From contig CANNFD010000001.1 of assembly GCA_947503885.1 (NCBI GenBank), positions 1 to 64,000 of the forward strand: a DNA stretch of 64,000 nucleotides. Reading direction: 5' to 3'. Source of the stretch: an uncultured Olleya sp. Lineage in GTDB: Bacteria; Bacteroidota; Bacteroidia; Flavobacteriales; Flavobacteriaceae. A program made the position numbers and the translations under genes. Positions 9,369 to 17,662 of this stretch are shown piece after piece; positions within the stretch are counted from its first letter, which is position 1, and the number at the start of each line of letters is the position of its first letter. The notes under the pieces were generated by a model. It was not told where the DNA came from and did no database searches. It was given only the letters and a program-made list of their open reading frames with translations.

Positions 9369-10272
9369 AATTCAAAAGTACGCAGCTATAGATATAGGGT
9401 CCAATGCTATTAGGTTACTAATTTCTAATATAGTTGAAGAAAAAAACCAACCTACACGATTTAAAAAAAGCTCGTTAGTAAGGGTACCAGTACGTTTAGG
9501 AGCAGATGTTTTTATAAAGGAAGAAATATCTGAAACCAATGTAGAGCGTATGCTAAAAACCATGCAAGCTTTTAAGTTATTAATGGAGACTCATGGTGTA
9601 GTAAAATATAAAGCATGTGCAACCTCCGCAATGCGTGAAGCCAATAATGGAAAAGAAGTAGCAAAATTAATCAAGAAAAAAACAGGTATTAAAATTGATA
9701 TTATTGAAGGTGAAGAAGAAGCAGCTATTATTGCAGCTACAGATTTACAATCTTATATAGATAATAATAAAAACTATTTATACGTAGATGTTGGAGGTGG
9801 TAGTACAGAGTTTTCAGTGATTGTTAAAGGAGAGAAAATAGCTTCAAGATCGTTTAAAATAGGTACAGTTAGGCTTTTAAATGACATGGTTAAAAAAGAA
9901 GCTTGGCAAGAACTAGAACAGTGGATTAAAACACAAACTTCTGAATATAATAAGATAGAAGTAATTGGGTCAGGAGGTAACATTAATAAAATATTTAAAA
10001 TTTCTGGTAAAGCAATTGGTAAACCGTTATCTTACTTTTATCTTACGTCATATTACAACATGTTACAAACTTATTCTTATGAAGAACGTATATCAATATT
10101 AGATTTAAACCAAGATAGAGCCGATGTAATTATACCTGCATCACGCATATATTTATCAGCAATGAAGTGGAGTGGCGCTAAAGATATTTATGTACCAAAA
10201 ATTGGATTGTCAGATGGTATTATAAAAAGCATGTATAACGATACTGTCTCTAGCCATACAAAGTTAAAATGA
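9361..10272 (+). CDS. ppx: Exopolyphosphatase, Ppx/GppA family (short form)
   Basis: 303 residues: only the ASKHA-fold ATPase-like domains are present, without the C-terminal HD-type extension of the roughly 510-residue E. coli Ppx. The phosphate-1 loop AAIDIGSNAIRLL (residues 7-19), ATSAMREANN and the phosphate-2 loop DVGGGSTEFSV are intact. It hydrolyses polyphosphate from the chain end, or pppGpp in GppA-like members; sequence alone does not separate the two, but the 8-base overlap with ppk1 favours polyphosphate. The start ATG sits inside the last codons of ppk1. Confidence 0.93.
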   Translation: MLKIQKYAAIDIGSNAIRLLISNIVEEKNQPTRFKKSSLVRVPVRLGADVFIKEEISETNVERMLKTMQAFKLLMETHGVVKYKACATSAMREANNGKEVAKLIKKKTGIKIDIIEGEEEAAIIAATDLQSYIDNNKNYLYVDVGGGSTEFSVIVKGEKIASRSFKIGTVRLLNDMVKKEAWQELEQWIKTQTSEYNKIEVIGSGGNINKIFKISGKAIGKPLSYFYLTSYYNMLQTYSYEERISILDLNQDRADVIIPASRIYLSAMKWSGAKDIYVPKIGLSDGIIKSMYNDTVSSHTKLK

Positions 10273-10369
10273 TACACTTAATCTATTTATTGCTTTCTAT
10301 TACTTAAAAAAAAATTATATTTACTATTAATAAATTAACTCAAAAAGAACCAACTAAATTTTTCAAAAT

Positions 10370-10906
10370 ATGAAAAAAACTATTTTACTTTTAACGTTTG
10401 TATTAGCTTCATTTTATGGATTTTCTCAAGACGCATTATATGGTGTTAGAGCTGGATACAATATTTCTAATTTAGATTTTGACCCAGAAGTACCAGCAGG
10501 AGTTGAAAACGCCCATAGAAATGGATTTTTTATCGGGTTTTTTGGAGAATACAGTTTATCTAAATCATTCTCATTTGCACCAGAAATGCAGTTTTCTGCT
10601 GAAGGAGCAAAGGATCAAGAGTTACGTATTAATTACATTCAAGTACCTTTATTTTTTAAATATAAAATAGGAGAATCTTTATCTATAGGAGTAGGACCTC
10701 AAGCTAGTTTAAAAGGTCACTCTTACGAAGATGGATTACAAAATTTAGGCTTCTCTGCTTTAGGTGGTCTAGAATATATGATTTCTGACGAGTTTTTTAT
10801 CGACTTTAGATACTCTTACGGATTAACTAATGTTATTGACGATAATCCAATGGGGTTAGAAGCTAAAAACACTAATATGCAAATAGGTTTAGGAGTTAAA
10901 TTTTAA
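10370..10906 (+). CDS. Small outer-membrane beta-barrel protein (PF13568-like)
   Basis: 178 residues. A clear signal peptide (MKKTILLLTFVLASFYGFSQ, cleavage before Asp21) is followed by alternating strands typical of an eight-stranded porin-like barrel, beginning YGVRAGYNISNL and ending in the Phe-terminated strand MQIGLGVKF recognised by the Bam machinery. No ligand is predictable. It is 97 bases after ppx and ends at a strong terminator, so it may be its own unit. Confidence 0.85.
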   Translation: MKKTILLLTFVLASFYGFSQDALYGVRAGYNISNLDFDPEVPAGVENAHRNGFFIGFFGEYSLSKSFSFAPEMQFSAEGAKDQELRINYIQVPLFFKYKIGESLSIGVGPQASLKGHSYEDGLQNLGFSALGGLEYMISDEFFIDFRYSYGLTNVIDDNPMGLEAKNTNMQIGLGVKF

Positions 10907-10924
10907 CACCTAATACAACTATAA

Positions 10925-10962
10925 TAAAAAAAGCCAATTCTAATAGAATTGGCTTTTTTTAT
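10925..10962. terminator. Bidirectional terminator
   Basis: A-tract, GCCAATTCTA / TAGAATTGGC stem with a minimal loop, then T-tract. It lies between the convergent barrel gene and the miaE-like gene and can serve both. Confidence 0.9.
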
Positions 10963-10976
10963 TCATAATTATTTGA

Positions 10977-11558
10977 TTAACCGTGTATGGTTTGTTTATT
11001 ACTTAAATCTTTCATGATTTGGGCTTCAAACTCTAACAAGTCATTCCATTTTTTATCAACTTCAGTTCTGTCGCCATATTGTCTTGCAAAGCCTAAAAAC
11101 ATAGTGTAATGGTTGGCTTCGCTAACCATAAGTTTACGGTAAAACTCCGCTAAAGTTTTATCTTCTAATTCTTCAGATAATAATCTAAAGCGCTCACAGC
11201 TTCTAGCTTCAATTAAAGCAGCGTATAACAACCTATGTACTAATTGCGTCGTTCGGCTTCCTCCTTTAGGAAAAAAAGTTAGCAACTGTATCACATAATC
11301 ATCTTTACGGTCACGTCCTAAAACCCAACCATTTTTCAAAATTAAATCGTGTACCATTTTAAAATGGCTAATTTCTTCTTTAACCAAAGCAACCATTTCT
11401 TGTACTAAGTCAGTATATTCTGGGAAACTAACAATTAAAGAGATTGCTGTGCTTGTTGCTTTTTGCTCACAATACGCATGATCTGTTAAGATGTCTTCAA
11501 TATTTTTTTCTACGATGTTTACCCAACGTGGATCTGTTGGTAGTTTTAGTCCTAGCAT
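10977..11558 (-). CDS. miaE: tRNA-(ms2io6A)-hydroxylase, MiaE-like
   Basis: 193 residues, a four-helix di-iron ferritin-like protein. Putative iron ligands appear in the helices as EISHF, EARSCERF and EANHY, the E...ExxH pattern of the MiaE family. The enzyme hydroxylates the isopentenyl group of ms2i6A37 in tRNAs, using oxygen, so it implies aerobic growth. It is transcribed alone; the next gene on this strand (dnaX) lies 177 bases upstream. Confidence in the family is high; activity is inferred. Confidence 0.9.
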   Translation of the reverse strand: MLGLKLPTDPRWVNIVEKNIEDILTDHAYCEQKATSTAISLIVSFPEYTDLVQEMVALVKEEISHFKMVHDLILKNGWVLGRDRKDDYVIQLLTFFPKGGSRTTQLVHRLLYAALIEARSCERFRLLSEELEDKTLAEFYRKLMVSEANHYTMFLGFARQYGDRTEVDKKWNDLLEFEAQIMKDLSNKQTIHG

Positions 11559-11735
11559 TGTTTAGGTTTAAATGTTAACTATGTTTTTTTAGATTTATAT
11601 CTTCAATCGGTCAAATTGCTGCTTTATAATACTAAATATTATTTTGATGCCTTCTTCTAAAACTTTTAAACCTAATGTTCAAAATTAGATTAGTTTTAAT
11701 ATCACCAAATAATAAAAGGCTCTGATTGTTTTTAA

Positions 11736-13466
11736 TTAGACGTCTAAATCAAAAATCTTACGCAGCAACTCTAAATTAGGGTTTTTTTCTTTTAATTTCT
11801 CGTACTTTTCAATAGGTGTATAAGCGTACTTAGTTTCTAATTCTTCATTAACAGTGATATCTAATGCTATGTCGTAGTTATTTAAGTTTTTACGTAAGTA
11901 AGACATTAAGTCAAATGACTGACGCTCTACTTCAACTTTATTAGTTGCGTTAGGAAATGTTAATTGTATCGAAAACCCATCTGGAGCCAATGTTGGTTTG
12001 TCAATAGATAGGATAGAAGCTAAATTAAATTTACCTTCTTTTTCAATTTTGTCTACAAATGCATTCCAAACTTCTGTTAATTCATCTTGATTAAATGGTT
12101 CTTTAGGTAAGTTTTCTTCATCAACAACAACGTCTAATTGCCTTATTTGATGTTCTTTTTTAGCACGAATACTTTTTAAGGAAAGTCCAGAAGTTCTTTT
12201 TTTCTCAGTAGCTATTCCTTTGTCTAAAACAATTTTTGGTTTTGCTGGTGAAGACGGTTTTTGTAATTCAGGGTTAACCTTTGTGTCTTTTTGTTGTGAT
12301 ACAACTGTATCTGCTACTTGTACAGGTTTGACAACCTTAATAGGTTTTATTCCAATTTTTTTAAAGTATGAAGGTGGTATTATGAACCGACTGCTATTTT
12401 TTTTTTCTCCATCAAAAGTGATAGAGGCAAGTTGCATAAGAGTTAATTCTACTAGGAGTCGTTGGTTTTTACTGCTTTTGTATTTTAAGTCACAGTCGTT
12501 AGCTAAATTAATACCTTTAATTAAAAAGTCTTGATCTACTTTTTTAGATTGTTCTAAATATTTATTTTTTGTGTCTTCACCAACTTCTAACAACTCTATA
12601 GTTGCAGGGTTTTTACAAACTAATAAATCCCTGAAGTGAGATGCTAATCCTGCGATGTAATGATGACCATCAAAACCTTTTGCTAAAGTTGTATTAAACT
12701 GAATCAATAATTCTGGTATCTTATTTTCTAAAATTAAGTCAGTGCTATCAAAATAAGTTTCGTAATCTAAGACGTTTAAGTTTTCTGTAACAGATTGTCT
12801 TGTTAAATCTTTTCCAGAAAAACTAACAACTCTATCAAATATAGATAAAGCGTCACGCATAGCACCATCTGCTTTTTGGGCAATGATATGTAAAGCGTCG
12901 TCTTCTGCATTTATACCTTGCTCTTTAGCAATATATTTTAAATAGTTTTTAGCATCTTTAACAGTTATACGTTTAAAGTCAAAAATCTGACAACGTGATA
13001 AAATGGTTGGTATAATTTTATGCTTTTCTGTAGTTGCTAAAATAAAAATACAATGTTTTGGTGGTTCTTCTAATGTTTTTAAGAAGGCATTAAAAGCTGC
13101 CTGAGATAACATGTGTACCTCGTCAATAATATAAACTTTATATTTTCCTACTTGTGGCGGGATACGGACTTGGTCTGTTAGGTTTCTAATATCATCAACT
13201 GAGTTGTTTGAGGCTGCATCTAACTCAAAAATATTAAATGCGTAGTCTTCGTCTCCAGTTTCGTTTCCGTCACTATTTATCATTTTAGCCAATATGCGTG
13301 CACAACTGGTTTTACCAACTCCACGTGGGCCTGTAAATAATAATGCTTGGGCTAAATGATTGTTTTCAATAGCATTCAATAAAGTATTAGTAATAGCAGA
13401 CTGTCCCACAACATCTTTAAATGTTTGTGGTCTGTATTTTCTTGCCGATACTACAAAGTGTTCCAT
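11736..13466 (-). CDS. dnaX: DNA polymerase III clamp-loader subunit gamma/tau
   Basis: 576 residues. AAA+ domain with Walker A GPRGVGKTS (46-54), Walker B/DExH box IIDEVHMLS, sensor 1 ATTEKHKI and the SRC arginine-finger motif in LSRCQIFDFKR; clamp-loader domain III ends with RLLVELTLMQLASI near residue 350. The tau-specific part follows a linker rich in Lys, Pro and Val. Two features stand out. The four zinc-ligand cysteines normally found after the Walker A helix are absent (residues 61-80 contain none). An A10 run covers codons 354-357 directly after domain III; a -1 shift there meets TAG at once and would give a 357-residue gamma-like form. A second A7 run lies at codons 422-424. Confidence 0.97.
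   Translation of the reverse strand: MEHFVVSARKYRPQTFKDVVGQSAITNTLLNAIENNHLAQALLFTGPRGVGKTSCARILAKMINSDGNETGDEDYAFNIFELDAASNNSVDDIRNLTDQVRIPPQVGKYKVYIIDEVHMLSQAAFNAFLKTLEEPPKHCIFILATTEKHKIIPTILSRCQIFDFKRITVKDAKNYLKYIAKEQGINAEDDALHIIAQKADGAMRDALSIFDRVVSFSGKDLTRQSVTENLNVLDYETYFDSTDLILENKIPELLIQFNTTLAKGFDGHHYIAGLASHFRDLLVCKNPATIELLEVGEDTKNKYLEQSKKVDQDFLIKGINLANDCDLKYKSSKNQRLLVELTLMQLASITFDGEKKNSSRFIIPPSYFKKIGIKPIKVVKPVQVADTVVSQQKDTKVNPELQKPSSPAKPKIVLDKGIATEKKRTSGLSLKSIRAKKEHQIRQLDVVVDEENLPKEPFNQDELTEVWNAFVDKIEKEGKFNLASILSIDKPTLAPDGFSIQLTFPNATNKVEVERQSFDLMSYLRKNLNNYDIALDITVNEELETKYAYTPIEKYEKLKEKNPNLELLRKIFDLDV
12397..12406 (-). promoter_or_regulatory. Candidate slippage/frameshift site in dnaX (A10)
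   Basis: On the coding (minus) strand the codons read GAA AAA AAA AAT, giving ten consecutive A and a zero-frame A_AAA_AAA slippery heptamer. A ribosomal -1 shift or insertion of one A by RNA polymerase gives GAA AAA AAA AAA TAG, an immediate stop. Loss of one A gives five further codons and then TAA. The site lies at residues 354-357, just past clamp-loader domain III. Thermus dnaX uses an A9 run and E. coli dnaX an A6G heptamer for the same purpose; use here is inference. Confidence 0.5.
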
Positions 13467-13615
13467 GAATAATTATTGAATAACAAATTTAGAAAATAGC
13501 AGGCAAATTATGAAGTCTTACAGCTGATTTTATTTATAGTTATCAACAAAATAATAAAAACACTTTTAGACTAAACTATTTAAAATTTCTAGCTTTAAAA
13601 ATGTTTAGTTTATTG

Positions 13616-13623
13616 TAATTTTG
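13616..13623 (+). promoter_or_regulatory. -7 promoter element for RNase P RNA
   Basis: TAATTTTG matches TAnnTTTG and ends six bases before the first base that can pair in the P1 helix of the RNase P RNA (13629), so promoter and mature 5' end agree. Confidence 0.6.
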
Positions 13624-13628
13624 CAAAT

Positions 13629-13930
13629 AGTAAATCGCCTTATCGCTTTAAATTTATTTTAAAGAGGAAAGTCCGGACACCATAGTGTAATCATAGTGGT
13701 TAACAGCCATCCACCGAGAGGTGAGGAAAAGTGCAACAGAAAGTATGTACAGGTCATGCTGTAGTGAAACCAGGTAAACTCTATGAGGTGCAATACCATG
13801 TATACTAACGTTTGAGCGTGCACGCGCGATTGTTAGAGGGTAGGTAGCTAAAGCGTGTTGGTAACAGCAAGCTCAGATAAATGATAAGGGCTCTTTAGGG
13901 AGTACAGAATCCGGCTTATAGATTTGCTTA
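13629..13930 (+). ncRNA. rnpB: RNase P RNA (bacterial type A)
   Basis: About 300 bases. The universally conserved 5' element GAGGAAAGTCCGGACACC (P4 strand and J-regions), the ACAGAAA and GGTAA-type core segments and the 3' element ACAGAATCCGGCTTATAG are present in the right order. AGTAAATC at 13629-13636 pairs with GATTTGCT at 13921-13928 (one G-U pair) to close helix P1, which fixes the ends. It is the catalytic RNA that matures tRNA 5' ends. Ends are accurate to a few bases. Confidence 0.96.
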
Positions 13931-13937
13931 ACTATAA

Positions 13938-13968
13938 AAAAAACCATCTAGAAATAGATGGTTTTTTA
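13938..13968. terminator. Bidirectional terminator between rnpB and rsmD
   Basis: AAACCATCTA-GAAA-TAGATGGTTT hairpin with A- and T-tracts on either side, ending four bases before the rsmD stop codon. Confidence 0.88.
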
Positions 13969-13971
13969 TTA

Positions 13972-14529
13972 TTACTCTTCTTCGTTAGACGTTTCATGTT
14001 CAAAAAAGCTAAACATATTTCCGCCATAACTTTTGGAATGTGTGTAATTAGCTAAATGCGATAAGTCTGTATGTTTGGAATGTTCTATTATTAATAAGCC
14101 TTCAGTTTCTAATAATTTATTTTCAAATACTAGTTGTGGGATTTTGGAAAACTCCTCTACAGGAAAATCGTATGGGGGATCTGCAAATATAATTGTATGT
14201 TGTTGTTTACTTTTTTCTAAAAACTTAAACACATCACTTTTAATGGTTTGAATATCCATTTCAAAACTTTGTGCTGTTTCATTTATAAATTTTATACAAC
14301 CGTAATCTTGATCTACACATAAAATGTTTTCTGTACCTCTTGAGGCAAATTCATAACTTATATTACCAGTGCCTGCAAACAAATCTAATACAGATATATC
14401 GTCTAAATAAAATCTGTTATTTAAAATGTTAAATAAAGCCTCCTTAGCCATATCTGTTGTAGGTCTTACGGGTAGCTTTTTTGGAGCAGTAATCCTTCTT
14501 CCTTTAAATTGTCCTGATACGATGCGCAT
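13972..14529 (-). CDS. rsmD: 16S rRNA (guanine966-N2)-methyltransferase
   Basis: 185 residues, the usual RsmD length. The start MRIVSGQFKGRRI is diagnostic; the SAM-binding motif I is LDLFAGTGNISYEFASRG and the catalytic motif IV is ADPPYDFP. The enzyme methylates G966 of 16S rRNA during 30S assembly. Its ATG overlaps the stop of the DUF3822 gene by one base, an arrangement seen in many Bacteroidota. Confidence 0.95.
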   Translation of the reverse strand: MRIVSGQFKGRRITAPKKLPVRPTTDMAKEALFNILNNRFYLDDISVLDLFAGTGNISYEFASRGTENILCVDQDYGCIKFINETAQSFEMDIQTIKSDVFKFLEKSKQQHTIIFADPPYDFPVEEFSKIPQLVFENKLLETEGLLIIEHSKHTDLSHLANYTHSKSYGGNMFSFFEHETSNEEE

Positions 14530-15350
14530 TATAAGCTTTTTAGTAAAGTGAAATGTGAATAATTAGTTGTTGGTTTATTTACAAAATTATACGTGTCCAT
14601 ACGGTTACCAAAGGATACGTTTCTAATGTATTTGTAAGCTATTTTATATAATTGGTCTTCTTTGTTAATTGTGCCTAAAAGGGTTAGTTGAATCGTTTCA
14701 GGGTTAAGCTGTAATTGCTCTAAAGTAAATAGTAAGTAATATATAAAATCTTCTTTAGTTTGATGCTCAAAAGTATTATAAAGCAACAATTCTCCTTTAT
14801 TAAAAGCGACTATTTCAAAATTAGTATCTGCTATGTTTACATATACTTTTGGTTGACCTGCATGTTTTTCAATAATTAATAATTGTTCAATTAAAATAGT
14901 AGCGTAATGCTTGTAAGTAAAACTACCAAATTGATCAAATATAAAATTATTGATATTTGTAAAAGGCACATAAACAGTAACACAATCGTTAGTTACAATG
15001 TCATCAAAAGTGATAAAATCTGTTTTTAAAATTTTAGTATTAAATTTTAAATAATCAGCTAAAGCATCTTCCATAAATAAAGCTTTTGGTACAAGTGTAG
15101 CCCAATCGTTTACATGGATTATGTTAATAGCTTTAAAAGATTGTTTTAGTATATCCTCAGTATTAAAAAGATGCTTAACAGCATCTAAAAGCTCGGTTGG
15201 TGTTTTTTTAATATCAAAAACTTTAGATTTTAAATCTAAGATTGTTTTTGTATCAGAGTTTAAAACACAAAAAGAAAGCCCACTCAAACTAATTTGAATG
15301 GACAGTTCTAGGTTGGTTAAAATAGTATGTTCTTTATTCGTTTGAGCCAT
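14529..15350 (-). CDS. DUF3822 family protein
   Basis: 273 residues, soluble, no signal peptide or membrane segment. The sequence and its place directly upstream of rsmD match the DUF3822 family, a Bacteroidota protein with an actin-like (ASKHA-type) appearance (LSGLSFCVLN near the N-terminus, FGSFTYKHYATILIEQLL in the middle) but no established function. It overlaps the upstream membrane-protein gene by 17 bases and touches rsmD, so the three genes form one unit. Confidence 0.85.
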   Translation of the reverse strand: MAQTNKEHTILTNLELSIQISLSGLSFCVLNSDTKTILDLKSKVFDIKKTPTELLDAVKHLFNTEDILKQSFKAINIIHVNDWATLVPKALFMEDALADYLKFNTKILKTDFITFDDIVTNDCVTVYVPFTNINNFIFDQFGSFTYKHYATILIEQLLIIEKHAGQPKVYVNIADTNFEIVAFNKGELLLYNTFEHQTKEDFIYYLLFTLEQLQLNPETIQLTLLGTINKEDQLYKIAYKYIRNVSFGNRMDTYNFVNKPTTNYSHFTLLKSL

Positions 15351-16074
15351 AAGTTTTTGGCCAATTTCCGATTGTTTTAGCAGAGCTCATAGATCCTACA
15401 CGTAATGCATCTCCATTAACACCTTCAACAGATATTACTTGGTTTTCTTTAAGTACTAAGTTTTTATCTTGATCATAAAGGATGTCATTCTTTTTAACAT
15501 ATGCTTCAAAAACAGGAATTTTATTTCCACCTTCATCTTCTATTTCTCCAGCATCCATTTTAAATTTAACGCCTTCTTTTCCAACAGGTACATTCATCAT
15601 AGTTTTATATCTGTCAGAGTTTTTGAATAATTTTTCTTTAACAGATTCAAATCCAATAGTGTCAGTGATAACAATATCTTTATAAGTTGTTACACCACCA
15701 AAAGCTTTTGTTCTTTCAACATCTACAATACTAGAATCTCTTCTTTCAATAATTGTAAATTTAGCAGTTTCAATAAATTTTACTAAAGAGTCGTAGCTTT
15801 TAGTAAACTTACCAGTAACGGTTCTGTGTGCTAATTGAGAATCTCTAATATCAACTAAGCGCTCAATAGCTGCAGCATATCTTTTTTCTTTTAACTGATT
15901 GAATTTGATTTCGCCATAAACAGAGTTAAAAGTCAAATATCCTAAAAAGATAATAAGACCCCAAAGAGCTATCGTAATAAAAGGTTTTGCTTTTGTTGGT
16001 ACAAATTTATCAATAAGCCAAACAATTAAAATGGTTAATAGGATTGCTCCAATTATAATAAGTGCTAATTTCAT
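15334..16074 (-). CDS. Conserved two-TM membrane protein, function unknown
   Basis: 246 residues. Two membrane segments at about 3-21 and 33-50 are followed by a polar region of about 195 residues rich in Lys, Asp and Val that should face one side of the inner membrane. I recognise no named domain; similar proteins occur upstream of DUF3822-rsmD in flavobacteria. A TAGATTTG -7 box on the minus strand (plus 16107-16114) lies 33 bases before the ATG and probably drives the three-gene unit. Confidence 0.75.
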   Translation of the reverse strand: MKLALIIIGAILLTILIVWLIDKFVPTKAKPFITIALWGLIIFLGYLTFNSVYGEIKFNQLKEKRYAAAIERLVDIRDSQLAHRTVTGKFTKSYDSLVKFIETAKFTIIERRDSSIVDVERTKAFGGVTTYKDIVITDTIGFESVKEKLFKNSDRYKTMMNVPVGKEGVKFKMDAGEIEDEGGNKIPVFEAYVKKNDILYDQDKNLVLKENQVISVEGVNGDALRVGSMSSAKTIGNWPKTYGSNE

Positions 16075-16106
16075 AGTGAGTTAATAAATTTAATTAAGGT
16101 CTGTGA

Positions 16107-16114
16107 CAAATCTA
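16107..16114 (-). promoter_or_regulatory. -7 promoter element for the membrane protein-DUF3822-rsmD unit
   Basis: Minus-strand TAGATTTG, an exact TAnnTTTG match; predicted transcript start near 16100, leader of about 26 bases. No clear -33 TTG. Confidence 0.5.
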
Positions 16115-16140
16115 CAATTTTTTTTTATTCGTAAAAACCA

Positions 16141-16168
16141 TTGTTGGTAAAAATGATTTATATATTTG
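16141..16168 (+). promoter_or_regulatory. Promoter of RecD-like helicase gene
   Basis: TTG at 16141-16143, 17-base spacer, TATATTTG at 16161-16168. Both boxes and spacing fit the Bacteroidota sigma-A consensus; predicted start near 16175 and a leader of about 22 bases. Confidence 0.7.
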
Positions 16169-16196
16169 ATAAAAAGTTTTCAATCCCCATACATTA

Positions 16197-17627
16197 ATGA
16201 CTAGTTCTCAATTTTATTCCCTTATAAAACAGCATTTTCCGTTTAAACCGACCCCAAAACAAGATATTTTACTTTTACAACTTTCGGAGTTTATTTTAAA
16301 TGATAAAGAAAACGGTGTGTTTTTGCTTAAAGGGTACGCCGGTACTGGTAAAACCACCATTATTGGTACTATTGTAACTAATTTATGGCAAGCCAAAAAA
16401 AGTGCTGTTTTGATGGCTCCAACGGGTCGAGCTGCTAAAGTTATCTCTAATTATTCTAAAAAAGAAGCGTTTACAATTCATAAAAAAATCTATTTTCCTA
16501 AAAAAGAAAAAGGAGGAGGGGTTAAATTTGTATTACAACCAAATAAACATAAAGACACCATTTTTATTGTAGATGAAGCTTCAATGATACCAGATTCGCC
16601 TAGCGATTCTAAATTATTTGAAAATGGATCACTTCTAGACGATTTAATGCAATATGTATATCAAGGACATAGATGTAAATTATTATTAATTGGTGACACC
16701 GCACAGTTACCTCCAGTAAAATTAGAGTTAAGTCCTGCATTGGATGAAAACACATTAAGTCTAAACTATAACAAGTCAGTAACTAAAATGGAACTAGACG
16801 AAGTAGTTAGGCAAGGAGAAGGGTCTGGAATTTTAGAAAACGCCACTATTTTAAGAGAAACCATTGCAGGAAGCTTTTATGATAGCTTTAAGTTTAATCT
16901 AAAGTCATTTAAAGATATTGTTAGACTAGTTGATGGATATGAAATTATGGACGCTATAAACGACTCCTATAGCGATTTAGGTTATGAAGATACAAGTATT
17001 ATAGTTAGAAGTAATAAACGCGCCAATTTATACAACCAGCAAATACGTAGTCGCATTTTGTTTAGCGAAAACGAGTTAGCTTCTGGTGATTACCTAATGG
17101 TCGTTAAAAACAATTACTTCTGGATTAAACCAACCTCTGAAGCTGGTTTTATTGCTAATGGTGATATTGTAGAAGTCCTAGAAATTTTCAGTATTAAAGA
17201 ATTATATGGATTTAGGTTTGCAGAAGTAAAAGTCAGAATGGTTGATTATCCAAAAATGAAACCTTTTGAAACCGTGTTAATGCTAGATACTATCGAAGCT
17301 GAAACTCCGTCTTTACCTTACGAAGAGTCCAATAGATTATATCAAGAGGTTCAAAAAGATTATGAAGATGAAACTAGTAACTATAAAAAATTCTTAAAAA
17401 TAAAAGGTAATAAATATTTTAATGCGTTGCAGGTTAAGTTTTCTTATGCTATTACTTGCCATAAATCTCAAGGTGGACAATGGAATACAGTATTTGTAGA
17501 ACAGCCATACTTGCCAAACGGAATAGATAAAGATTATTTAAGGTGGTTATATACCGCCATAACCCGAGCTAAAGATAAATTATATTTAATTGGTTTTAAA
17601 GACGATTTTTTTGAAGAAGACCATTAA
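16197..17627 (+). CDS. RecD-like superfamily 1 DNA helicase/ATPase
   Basis: 476 residues. Walker A LKGYAGTGKTTIIG (about 44-57), Walker B FIVDEASM, motif III LIGDTAQLPPV and the UvrD-C-like motifs V/VI AITCHKSQGGQW and YTAITRAKDKLYLIGF give a complete SF1B helicase core of the RecD2/TraA type, without the long N-terminal domain of RecD2. Such stand-alone proteins are common in Bacteroidota and presumably unwind DNA during repair; the exact pathway is not known. It is followed by kdsB after 35 bases. Confidence 0.88.
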   Translation: MTSSQFYSLIKQHFPFKPTPKQDILLLQLSEFILNDKENGVFLLKGYAGTGKTTIIGTIVTNLWQAKKSAVLMAPTGRAAKVISNYSKKEAFTIHKKIYFPKKEKGGGVKFVLQPNKHKDTIFIVDEASMIPDSPSDSKLFENGSLLDDLMQYVYQGHRCKLLLIGDTAQLPPVKLELSPALDENTLSLNYNKSVTKMELDEVVRQGEGSGILENATILRETIAGSFYDSFKFNLKSFKDIVRLVDGYEIMDAINDSYSDLGYEDTSIIVRSNKRANLYNQQIRSRILFSENELASGDYLMVVKNNYFWIKPTSEAGFIANGDIVEVLEIFSIKELYGFRFAEVKVRMVDYPKMKPFETVLMLDTIEAETPSLPYEESNRLYQEVQKDYEDETSNYKKFLKIKGNKYFNALQVKFSYAITCHKSQGGQWNTVFVEQPYLPNGIDKDYLRWLYTAITRAKDKLYLIGFKDDFFEEDH

Positions 17628-17662
17628 ATTATTATATTTTTATACTCCAATTTAATTCTTAG

